Of a stretch of 11,326 nt of DNA, positions 1-5,640 are shown in pieces. Under the pieces are notes generated by a model. That model had not been told where the DNA came from. It made no database searches and saw only the letters and a list, made by a program, of their open reading frames with translations. Each line of letters opens with the position of its first letter. Position 1 is the stretch's first letter. The position numbers and the translations under genes were made by a program. This DNA is from an uncultured Collinsella sp. (lineage in GTDB: Bacteria; Actinomycetota; Coriobacteriia; Coriobacteriales; Coriobacteriaceae): the NCBI GenBank assembly GCA_900551605.1, contig URWS01000017.1:1-11326 (forward strand), read 5' to 3'.

Positions 1-64
1 ACACAAACGGTCGCATGCCAACGCCCTGCACAATGCCCGTCACATGAATATGCACATGCCGCAT
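1..64 (-). CDS. hypF: Carbamoyltransferase HypF, N-terminal fragment (runs off left edge)
   Basis: Only the first 21 codons are in the window, read leftward from ATG at 64-62. The peptide begins MRHVHIHVTG and continues IVQGVGMRPFV. The G-x-V-Q-G-V-G-x-R segment is the acylphosphatase signature, and the following PFV is what HypF proteins carry at their N-terminal acylphosphatase domain; stand-alone acylphosphatases usually differ at that point. HypF makes the carbamoyl group that becomes cyanide ligands of the [NiFe]-hydrogenase active site, working with HypE in the cytoplasm. A GAGGGG ribosome site lies about six bases upstream of the ATG, which fixes the start. A nikR gene in the same orientation just upstream fits a nickel-enzyme role. 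The rest of the protein cannot be seen, so a plain acylphosphatase remains possible. Confidence 0.72.
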   Translation of the reverse strand, partial: MRHVHIHVTGIVQGVGMRPFV

Positions 65-87
65 GCGACACCCCTCATCGAAACCGA

Positions 88-158
88 CCAAAAAAGGACA
101 GGTTTGTTTTGGTAGGTAAAACTTCTAAACCTGCCAAAATAAACCTGTCCCTTTTTGG
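88..158. repeat. 71-bp imperfect palindromic element between nikR and hypF
   Basis: Arms 88-117 and 129-158 are 30 bp each and pair with only three mismatches around an 11-base loop. Each arm also contains an internal inverted pair (CCAAAA ... TTTTGG), so alternative smaller hairpins are possible. In the leftward transcript it follows the nikR stop by 23 bases and ends about 10 bases before the hypF ribosome site. It could terminate or attenuate nikR read-through into hypF, since one arm ends in a run of six T before GG on the minus strand. The low GC content and quasi-palindromic build also suit a mobile intergenic repeat (REP or MITE type). No transposase is nearby. Which of these it is cannot be decided from one copy. 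Confidence 0.75.
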
Positions 159-181
159 CAGGTGCGCTGCGGGAAATCCCG

Positions 182-694
182 CTACAGCCCCAGGCTCTGC
201 TTGGTGGCGGCGCACGTGAGCTCGCCGTGCTTAACGCCGCGCAGGCCCAGCAGGCGGTCGGCTAGTTCGTAGACGCGCTCGCCGCGACCCTTGAGCGCCA
301 GAATCTCCAAGCAGTTGTGGTGATCCAGATGTACGTGCATGGTCGATACGATCTCGTTGGTGTAGTCGTGCTGCACCTCGTCCAGGCGGCGCGTCAGATC
401 GCCGGTGTGATGGTCGTAGATCATAGTGAGCGACCCGATAACCTGCTCATCGGGCGTGCGCATCTGCTCTTTGGCGATCGAGGCGCGAATCAGGTCGCGC
501 ACGGCCTCGGATCGGTTGGCCACGTCGCCGCGGCGTGCGATCTGCTCGTCAAAACGGCGCAGCAGGTCGTCGGGTGCGGTAACCGAAAAACGGACCAGCT
601 CGGAGCCGGAGCCACTACAGTGGCAGCCCGCATCACCGTCCGCCCCGTGCGGATGCTCGTGCTCGTACCCGCTGCCATGCTCGTGTTCGGCCAC
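182..694 (-). CDS. nikR: Nickel-responsive transcriptional regulator NikR with His/Cys-rich N-terminal extension
   Basis: 170 aa, against about 133-150 for typical NikR. Residues 34-73 form the ribbon-helix-helix DNA-binding domain (VRFSVTAPDDLLRRFD ... NRSEAVRDLIR). Residues 85-165 form the ACT-like nickel-binding tetramerisation domain. The four high-affinity Ni ligands of E. coli NikR (His76, His87, His89, Cys95) match His109, His120, His122 and Cys128 with identical spacing. The first 32 residues are extra and carry His at 4, 6, 12, 14, 16 and 25 and Cys at 24 and 26, like the metal-storage tails of HypB or SlyD. The start is GTG at 694-692, one base after the stop of the upstream gene, with no clear ribosome site of its own, so it is probably translationally coupled. 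No ATG, GTG or TTG codon lies between it and the DNA-binding domain, so the extension appears genuine. Expected role: nickel-dependent repression of uptake or hydrogenase genes. Confidence 0.93.
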   Translation of the reverse strand: MAEHEHGSGYEHEHPHGADGDAGCHCSGSGSELVRFSVTAPDDLLRRFDEQIARRGDVANRSEAVRDLIRASIAKEQMRTPDEQVIGSLTMIYDHHTGDLTRRLDEVQHDYTNEIVSTMHVHLDHHNCLEILALKGRGERVYELADRLLGLRGVKHGELTCAATKQSLGL

Positions 695-695
695 T

Positions 696-944
696 TTACA
701 CCAGCTTCACGGAGCCGACGGAGTTATGGTCGGCCTCGATGGCGTCCTCGTAGCCCTCGAGCGCGTCATGCGCCTCGTGCAGCGCAGCCATGGCGGCCTC
801 GAGCTTGGCGCCAATACGCTCCATGTCAAAGTTCTCGGTCGCATGCAGCAGCTGATGGCTCCACTCGTGGGCGAGCTCGATGGTGTCGTCGACCTGCTTG
901 ACGCTCATGGCAAGCTGGCTCATGTTCATTCCAACGTCATGCAT
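696..944 (-). CDS. Uncharacterised 82-aa His-containing helical protein, coupled to nikR
   Basis: I do not recognise this family. The product is 82 aa, without a signal peptide or membrane segment, and is predicted mostly helical from about residue 8 to 72. It has seven His; H26, H30 and H34 are spaced four apart and would line one face of a helix, with H56 and H59 on a second helix. It contains no Cys. The start at 944 is supported by an AAGGAG ribosome site at 951-956 (minus strand), five to six bases away; in-frame Met at positions 6, 8 and 13 are less well placed. Its TAA stop is separated from the nikR GTG by a single base, so the two are almost certainly one transcript. The context suggests a nickel-linked role, perhaps metal binding or sensing, but this is inference only. 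Confidence 0.8.
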   Translation of the reverse strand: MHDVGMNMSQLAMSVKQVDDTIELAHEWSHQLLHATENFDMERIGAKLEAAMAALHEAHDALEGYEDAIEADHNSVGSVKLV

Positions 945-1012
945 GGGAATCTCCTTTTGTACGGGGCAATCCAGTGGTTCAGATTCTACTACGCCCGCCC
1001 CGGGCGCCGCCG

Positions 1013-1053
1013 CATAAGAAAACGGGTGCGAGTCCGTCTGACCCGCACCCGTT
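1013..1053 (-). terminator. Rho-independent terminator downstream of trxA
   Basis: Arms 1021-1030 (AACGGGTGCG) and 1044-1053 (CGCACCCGTT) pair perfectly over 10 bp around a 13-base loop. Read leftward, the stem is followed by TTTTCTTA, giving a U-rich tail. It lies about 110 bases after the trxA stop and insulates trxA from the nikR block. Confidence 0.8.
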
Positions 1054-1164
1054 CACTGGGGGCTGTTTGTGTCTACCATACTATCCGTGGTCGCGCGCCC
1101 TGCACCCGGCACTCCGGCGAGCGGTGCAAAACCGCTCATGGACGGCAGATACGTAACAAGCGTA

Positions 1165-1485
1165 TTACAGATGCTTCTCCAGCAGCGCCTGAAGCCTCGC
1201 CTTGGGCAGCGCGCCGACCGAGCGGTCAACCTCTTCGCCGTTCTTAAAGACGATCAGCGTGGGGATGCTCATGACGCCAAACTTCATGGCCAGGTCCTGG
1301 TTGTCATCGACGTTGCACTTGGCCACGGCCAGCTTGCCGGCCAGCTCGTCGGCGACCTCGTCCACGATGGGCGAGAGTGAACGACACGGTCCACACCACG
1401 GAGCCCAAAAATCAACCAGCACGGGCAGGCTGTCGTTAACGATGGAATCGAAGTTCTCGGGGGTAATCTGCTTAATGTCAGCCAT
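1165..1485 (-). CDS. trxA: Thioredoxin
   Basis: 106 aa, close to the usual 105-110. The protein has the full thioredoxin fold, with the redox motif WCGPC at residues 30-34, the preceding VDFWAP strand, the cis-proline segment SIPT (Pro75) and the GEEVDR-x-VG C-terminal strand. It reduces protein disulfides in the cytoplasm using electrons from thioredoxin reductase, which is not in this window. The start is the ATG at 1485, preceded by GGAGGT five bases upstream; a longer in-frame version reaching 1569 lacks such a site and adds residues not seen in the family. The gene is monocistronic, divergent from the glycosylase-like gene at 1622 and closed by the terminator at 1013-1053. Confidence 0.97.
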   Translation of the reverse strand: MADIKQITPENFDSIVNDSLPVLVDFWAPWCGPCRSLSPIVDEVADELAGKLAVAKCNVDDNQDLAMKFGVMSIPTLIVFKNGEEVDRSVGALPKARLQALLEKHL

Positions 1486-1539
1486 GGTGACCTCCATAAT
1501 GCGACGCGGCTCGGCCGCGTAAAACTCAGTACGACCGTG

Positions 1540-1545
1540 CTTATA
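1540..1545 (-). promoter_or_regulatory. Possible trxA -10 element
   Basis: TATAAG on the minus strand, about 55 bases upstream of the trxA ATG, matches five of six positions of the -10 consensus. No good -35 hexamer is visible at 16-18 bp; a TTGC sits nearby. The assignment rests on the -10 match and position only. Confidence 0.35.
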
Positions 1546-1587
1546 CCCAGCGGCCCGCAAAGCAACCACTCGCGGGCGGCTCTTTTA

Positions 1588-1593
1588 TATAAT
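1588..1593 (+). promoter_or_regulatory. -10 element of the glycosylase-like gene
   Basis: A perfect TATAAT in a short AT-rich patch within GC-rich DNA. It predicts transcription from about 1600 and a leader of about 22 bases before the ATG at 1622. The expected -35 position (about 1565-1570) does not resemble TTGACA and overlaps the equivalent zone of the divergent trxA promoter. Confidence 0.55.
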
Positions 1594-1621
1594 GGTGGGC
1601 ACGCAAACGATTGGAGAGCGC

Positions 1622-2197
1622 ATGTCCACGTCACAGAGCCAGAAAAAAGAAGCCATCGCCCAGGCCACCGAGCAGGAGCTCGCGTCGCTTGCGGCGCGTG
1701 GCGTGCGCATCGCGGGCAACGCGTGCTCGCCGATCGTGCTGGTCAAAGGCGATTTGGACGAGGCCGAGCGTTCGGGTGGCGAGCTTGCCGCCGGCCCGGA
1801 TGGCGCGGCGTTGCGCAAGGCGCTTGGGGCCATCGGCTACGCGCCCGAGGATTTTTGCGTGCTGGCAAGCGTCGCCGGCGTGGGTGACGGAGCGGTCGCG
1901 GTGGGCGAGACTCTGCCGTGCGAGCTGTTCCGTGAGGCGCTTGAGGCTTTGGACCCCGAGGCGGTGCTACTGCTCGACAACAACGCGGCTGACGCTATGC
2001 GCGAGACCTACGCCGATATGCTCGTGGCGATCGATGACTTCGACACCGCCATGCTCAAGCCCGGCCTGGTCGCCCATGTGCAGGGCCGCCGCGTGCTCGC
2101 GCTCGACGGCTTTGAGGCAGCACTCACCGACAAGGCCGCTAAGCAGCGCATGTGGGCCTACATCAAGCAGCTGACTCCGGCGGCCGCCCCGCTGTAG
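1622..2197 (+). CDS. Degenerate uracil-DNA glycosylase-like protein
   Basis: 191 aa. The order of segments follows the UDG superfamily, especially the family 4/5 type. Residues 37-82 (PIVLVKGDLDEAE ... GPDGAALRKALGAIGY) align by eye with the GEAPG-x2-E ... G-x-AG-x-LL-x2-L region. Residues 110-123 resemble the P-x-V-I-x-LG strand. The C-terminal VLAL ... K-x2-W-x-YIK segment resembles the HPS-x2-L ... W-x-DLK end. The catalytic parts look lost: GEAPG has become KGDLD, the HPS motif has become LDGFEAAL, and the four Cys of the family 4 iron-sulfur cluster are absent (only C35, C79 and C100). Enzymatic base excision is therefore doubtful. The start at 1622 has GGAGAG immediately upstream; an in-frame ATG at 1592 overlaps the -10 box and is rejected. 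The fold assignment is by eye and needs a profile search. Confidence 0.6.
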   Translation: MSTSQSQKKEAIAQATEQELASLAARGVRIAGNACSPIVLVKGDLDEAERSGGELAAGPDGAALRKALGAIGYAPEDFCVLASVAGVGDGAVAVGETLPCELFREALEALDPEAVLLLDNNAADAMRETYADMLVAIDDFDTAMLKPGLVAHVQGRRVLALDGFEAALTDKAAKQRMWAYIKQLTPAAAPL

Positions 2198-2265
2198 CGA
2201 GCCCGCGTCGACAAACGACCCCGAGCGGGCGAGCCGTACCCGCGGAACGCAAATCCGTCGCGCCC

Positions 2266-3543
2266 TTACATCACAGCACGCAGCTCAAACCGATTGCCGT
2301 TAATGCGGAACTGACAGTTGCCGTTCATGCGCTCCACGGCAAGTTTGATGCTCTTGGTGCCAAAGCCGTGGCCCGCATGCCGGGTCACGGGCATGCCGTC
2401 GACCATGCGCGGCGCGCGGTCAAACGTGTTGGAAACTAACAGCAGCAGCTGGCCGTCCTCTAATCGCAGGTCAAAGTCGACGAATCGCTTTCCTTGGGGT
2501 GCGGCGCTTGCGGCGGTGATAGCGTTTTCCAAGGCATTTGAGAGCACGCTAAACAGGTCGGCGTCACCTACGTGGAAGGTTTCGGGTACGGCGGCGCGCA
2601 GGTCGGCGGTAATGCCGTTTCTATTGATATCCGAGTTAAATGACGAAAGCGCGATGTTTACGGTTTCGTTGGCGCAGAAGCGGCGTACGGCGGTGCGGTC
2701 GCCGGCTTCGCAGAGCTCGTCGATGCGTTTGAGCGCCTCGTCGGTGTGGCCCTCCTCAATTAAAGCGGCCAGGCCGCGTAGGAAGTGGCGCATATCGTGG
2801 CGAAGAATCGACAGCTCGCGCCCAGATTGACGCCAAGCCTCGAGCTCTTTGATGGCGGCGCTGTCGCGGGTTTCGAGCATCCAGCGCTCTCGCTCGGCGG
2901 TTTCCTTTTCTTCGTATTCGCGCAGGTAAACGGCAAGAAACATAAGATAGAAGGCACAGAGCGCAAATGCCAAAAACTCAACCGTCACCACCGAGCCCGA
3001 GTGGAACAGCGTGGTGTAGACGTTGGTGGCATAGTCAAAGACGTAATAGACGAGTGGCAGGATTAAAAGGATGCCCAGCTCGGTGGTGCTTTTAATCGCC
3101 AAGCGCGGACCGATGTCGCCGGCCCAATGCAACAGGACGGCAAAGACGGCGAGTGTGGTCGCGATGCGCGCCAGATAGTACGCGATCTGAGAATCGGTTG
3201 CGGCAAAGGCGGCGATGCCCATCCAGTTGCTGAACTGGCAGCTCAGATAGGCACTCGTAATGCCGAGCGCGGCAAGCAGCGGGCTCAGGCGGTAGCGGGC
3301 GCACAAATAGATGACGAGCGGCAGATGCACGACGAGCGGATATGCCTGGCGGGCGAAAAGCTCGCCGCCGACGGCATTGGCGAGGCCAAATGCGCATCCG
3401 GTTACGGCACCGACCAGCACCAGTTCAAGCGCATGACGCCGGTTGATCTCGATACCGCACAGCGCCGCCGAGGCAAAGACGCCAAAGAGCAGCGTCGTGG
3501 CGTGGTGGATTGCCCAAAGGACCATTTCGACCGAGGAGACCAT
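2266..3543 (-). CDS. Sensor histidine kinase, AgrC/ComD (HPK10) type
   Basis: 425 aa. The N-terminal 210 residues hold about six to seven hydrophobic membrane segments (roughly 7-29, 39-59, 69-83, 88-105, 119-140, 155-175, 187-207). A short coiled linker (210-245) follows. The phospho-acceptor box is LSILRHDMRHF with His249. The GHKL ATPase domain has the N-box LSNALENAI (Asn336, Asn340) and the G-box GHGFGTKSI (391-399). This layout is that of peptide-sensing kinases that phosphorylate LytTR regulators. Its ATG overlaps the TGA stop of the upstream regulator gene by one base (TGATG), which fixes the start and implies translational coupling. No agrB/agrD-like or other peptide gene is adjacent, so the signal is unknown. 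Confidence 0.93.
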   Translation of the reverse strand: MVSSVEMVLWAIHHATTLLFGVFASAALCGIEINRRHALELVLVGAVTGCAFGLANAVGGELFARQAYPLVVHLPLVIYLCARYRLSPLLAALGITSAYLSCQFSNWMGIAAFAATDSQIAYYLARIATTLAVFAVLLHWAGDIGPRLAIKSTTELGILLILPLVYYVFDYATNVYTTLFHSGSVVTVEFLAFALCAFYLMFLAVYLREYEEKETAERERWMLETRDSAAIKELEAWRQSGRELSILRHDMRHFLRGLAALIEEGHTDEALKRIDELCEAGDRTAVRRFCANETVNIALSSFNSDINRNGITADLRAAVPETFHVGDADLFSVLSNALENAITAASAAPQGKRFVDFDLRLEDGQLLLLVSNTFDRAPRMVDGMPVTRHAGHGFGTKSIKLAVERMNGNCQFRINGNRFELRAVM

Positions 3544-4265
3544 CAGTGTCTCCCACCCTCAAAGCGAACCGCAAAGTAGGCGTCTTGGAATCCCTGCTTG
3601 CAGCTGCGCGAAAGCGGGATGCACGCGCCCGAGCGCATGACGATGTCCGTGCGGCCAAAGTGATCGATATTGCGCAGGTTGACCTGGTAGCTGCGGTGGC
3701 ATTTAAAGAAGGTGGCATTTTGCGCCAAACGGTCCTCGACGCTGCGGAATGACTCGAGTGCCTCGATATCGCGTCCGTCGCGCAGGTGGAAGACCACGTG
3801 CTTGTTGCGCGCCTCGGCATATTCGATGTCGGACAGGCGCAGGGCGTGGTAGCCAAAGGAAGTTTTGATCACGAGCTCGTCGGTTGCCGCCGGGCGCATG
3901 CTCGAAAGCTCGTCGAGCAACTGCGCCAGGCGTTCGTAAGTCACGGGCTTGAGCAGATAGTCGAAGGCACGGACCTCGTAGGACTCCAGTGCAAACTCGG
4001 GCGACGAGGTGAGAAACACCAGGCGCACGGCGGTATCGGCCTGGCGCAATTCGCGCGCGGTGTCCATGCCGTTGACGAGTGGCATGATCATATCGAGCAA
4101 GATGATGTCGGCGCGCGATGCGGCATGGCGGGCCAGCAGGTCCTCGCCGCGCGTGACGAGCGCAACATCGACCGCCGTGCCCGTCTCGGTCGACCAACGG
4201 TCGATCATCCGGTGCAGTCTATCTAGAAAAGCGACATCATCGTCGCAGGCAATAATCTTGAGCAT
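3543..4265 (-). CDS. LytTR-family response regulator (AgrA type)
   Basis: 240 aa. Residues 1-122 form a receiver domain with the acidic triad start CDDD (8-10), phospho-acceptor Asp58 in ILLDMIMP, Thr86, and Lys106 in LLKP. Residues 129-233 form a LytTR DNA-binding domain with the characteristic FFKCHRSYQVNL stretch at 187-197. It is expected to be phosphorylated by the kinase encoded immediately downstream and to bind pairs of short direct repeats upstream of its targets. The start is the ATG at 4265, with AAGGGGG six bases upstream; an in-frame extension to 4352 has no ribosome site and no family similarity. Regulator first, kinase second is a common order for this class. I found no obvious LytTR repeat pair upstream of its own gene. 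Confidence 0.95.
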   Translation of the reverse strand: MLKIIACDDDVAFLDRLHRMIDRWSTETGTAVDVALVTRGEDLLARHAASRADIILLDMIMPLVNGMDTARELRQADTAVRLVFLTSSPEFALESYEVRAFDYLLKPVTYERLAQLLDELSSMRPAATDELVIKTSFGYHALRLSDIEYAEARNKHVVFHLRDGRDIEALESFRSVEDRLAQNATFFKCHRSYQVNLRNIDHFGRTDIVMRSGACIPLSRSCKQGFQDAYFAVRFEGGRH

Positions 4266-4473
4266 TCTGAGCCCCCTTAGTAGTTCGATTTTGCCACATT
4301 GGGTGCGGACCGCTCGCGGAGGCGTGTCCCATTTGCGCCCCACGTCGTGCAACTCGCGCCGAGCGGTATTGCGGTGGCGAAAGATGCCTCCTGCGCTATC
4401 GAGAGCTCGGCTATCCTCAGCTTGTCAGTTCGAAAATGGACCTGCCATATGATTGAATCTTTATTTCAACTTT

Positions 4474-4517
4474 ACACCTAGGTTTACAGCTGTCTTGTCA
4501 GCTGTAAACCTAGGTGT
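4474..4517. promoter_or_regulatory. Perfect 19+19-bp inverted repeat, probable NiaR operator of nadABC-niaR
   Basis: Arms 4474-4492 (ACACCTAGGTTTACAGCTG) and 4499-4517 are exact reverse complements around the six-base loop TCTTGT. The site lies 42 bases before the nadA ATG and overlaps the predicted promoter, which is where a repressor would act. The last gene of the operon encodes NiaR, so negative autoregulation by niacin is the natural reading. The assignment of NiaR to this site is inference from position; the symmetry is directly visible. The predicted start point lies downstream of it, so it should act as DNA rather than as an RNA hairpin. Confidence 0.75.
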
Positions 4518-4523
4518 CATACT
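4495..4523 (+). promoter_or_regulatory. nadA promoter nested in the operator
   Basis: TTGTCA at 4495-4500 (five of six to the -35 consensus) is 17 bp from CATACT at 4518-4523 (four of six to the -10). The -35 hexamer covers the loop and the first bases of the right arm of the inverted repeat. Transcription would begin near 4530, leaving a leader of about 30 bases. Confidence 0.6.
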
Positions 4524-4558
4524 AAAGCCCCAAGATTCGCCAAAAGAGAGGGGCCTTG

Positions 4559-5584
4559 ATGGCACAGAGCGCGAACATGGATGCATCGGAGCTTGCACGC
4601 GATATTGCGGCCGGCCTGGCATCGGCAACGACGGCAACGGAGCGCGCGGCACTGGTGCCCGCAGAGCTCGTCGAGGCCATTCAGCAACTAAAAACCCAAC
4701 GTGACGCGGTGATCCTGGCACACTATTATGTGGCGCCCGAGGTCCAGGCCGTTGCCGATTACGTCGGCGACAGCTTCTACCTGGCAAAACTCGCTAAGAG
4801 CCTGCCGCAGCAGACCATCGTGCTGTGCGGCGTGGAGTTTATGGGCGAGAGCGCCAAGCTGCTCAATCCCACCAAGACCGTGCTGTTGCCCGAGCCGAAC
4901 GCGGACTGCCCCATGGCGCACATGGTCAAGCGCGAGACGGTCGATGCCGCCCGTGCCGAGTATGGCGATGACCTGGCCGTGGTGTGCTACGTCAACTCGA
5001 CGGTCGAGATCAAAAGCTGGAGTGACGTGTGCGTTACCAGCTCCAACGCTGTCAAGATCGTGTCCGAGCTGCCGCAGCAGCACATTCTGTTCATTCCCGA
5101 CCAGAATCTGGGCCGTTTCGTGGCCGAGCAAGTGCCGCAGAAGCACGTCATTCTCAACAGCGGCTACTGCCCGCGCCACCACATCATCACGGTCGAGCAG
5201 ATCGTCGATGCGACGGAGGCCCACCCCGACGCGCTCGTACTGGCACACCCCGAGTGCAAGGCCGATGTCCTTGCCGAAGCCGACTACATCGGCTCCACCG
5301 CCGGCATCATCAAGTATGCCGAGGAGTCGGACGCCAACGAGTTCATCATCGTGACGGTCCGCGGCGTGCTCTACGAGCTCGAGCGCCGCTGCGAGGGCAC
5401 CGGCAAAAAGTTCTACTTCCCTGCGGTGCAGCCCACCTGCGTCAACATGGATCTCATCACGCTCGAAAAGCTCGTGCGCTGCCTGGAGACGGGCGAGGGC
5501 GAGGTGCAGATTGGCGTGTCGGACGAGGCAGCCGATCAGGCCAAGCTCACGCTCGACCGCATGCTCGAGTACGCGGCGCGCTAA
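4559..5584 (+). CDS. nadA: Quinolinate synthase NadA
   Basis: 341 aa. It condenses iminoaspartate with dihydroxyacetone phosphate to quinolinate, using a [4Fe-4S] cluster. The three cluster ligands are probably Cys90 (VLCGVEFMGE), Cys204 (NSGYCPRHH) and Cys294 (QPTCVNM); the 90-residue gap between the last two matches the Bacillus subtilis enzyme as I recall it. Other conserved blocks are AHYYVAPEVQ (54-63), DSFYLAKLAK (71-80), DCPMAHMV (116-123), CYVNSTVEIKSWSDVCVTSSNA (143-164, given in full only for location), PDQNLGR (180-186) and AHPEC (229-233). The start is the ATG at 4559 after a GAGAGGGG stretch; a TTG immediately before is less likely. It is first in the operon and followed 56 bases later by nadB. 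Confidence 0.97.
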   Translation: MAQSANMDASELARDIAAGLASATTATERAALVPAELVEAIQQLKTQRDAVILAHYYVAPEVQAVADYVGDSFYLAKLAKSLPQQTIVLCGVEFMGESAKLLNPTKTVLLPEPNADCPMAHMVKRETVDAARAEYGDDLAVVCYVNSTVEIKSWSDVCVTSSNAVKIVSELPQQHILFIPDQNLGRFVAEQVPQKHVILNSGYCPRHHIITVEQIVDATEAHPDALVLAHPECKADVLAEADYIGSTAGIIKYAEESDANEFIIVTVRGVLYELERRCEGTGKKFYFPAVQPTCVNMDLITLEKLVRCLETGEGEVQIGVSDEAADQAKLTLDRMLEYAAR

Positions 5585-5587
5585 GCC

Positions 5588-5622
5588 AATGTGGCATGAA
5601 GGACAGCCCCTTACGCCACATT
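5588..5622 (+). other. Hairpin in the nadA-nadB gap
   Basis: AATGTGGC (5588-5595) and GCCACATT (5615-5622) are exact inverted copies, with AAGG/CCTT nested inside. It ends two bases before the nadB ribosome site at 5625-5634 and has no T-run, so it is not a classical terminator. It may stabilise or process the message or tune nadB translation. Confidence 0.5.
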
Positions 5623-5640
5623 ACAAGGGAGAGGATTCCT

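Noticed and set aside
10..69. 9-bp inverted repeat GTCGCATGC / GCATGCGAC as a NikR operator
   Set aside because: The arms are 42 bp apart and overlap hypF codons and its start; known NikR sites have shorter spacing and a different sequence. Probably chance.
1119..1137. 7-bp perfect hairpin GAGCGGT/ACCGCTC after trxA as a second terminator
   Set aside because: No U-rich tail follows in either direction; the terminator at 1013-1053 explains trxA termination.
2198..2265. Terminator between the glycosylase-like gene and the kinase gene
   Set aside because: Only a 6-bp GCCCGC/GCGGGC stem with an 18-base loop and no T-run is visible.
4449..4481. Ten-codon leader-peptide-like frame (MIESLFQLYT) before the nad operator
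   Set aside because: It lies upstream of the predicted transcription start, has no ribosome site and no run of relevant regulatory codons.
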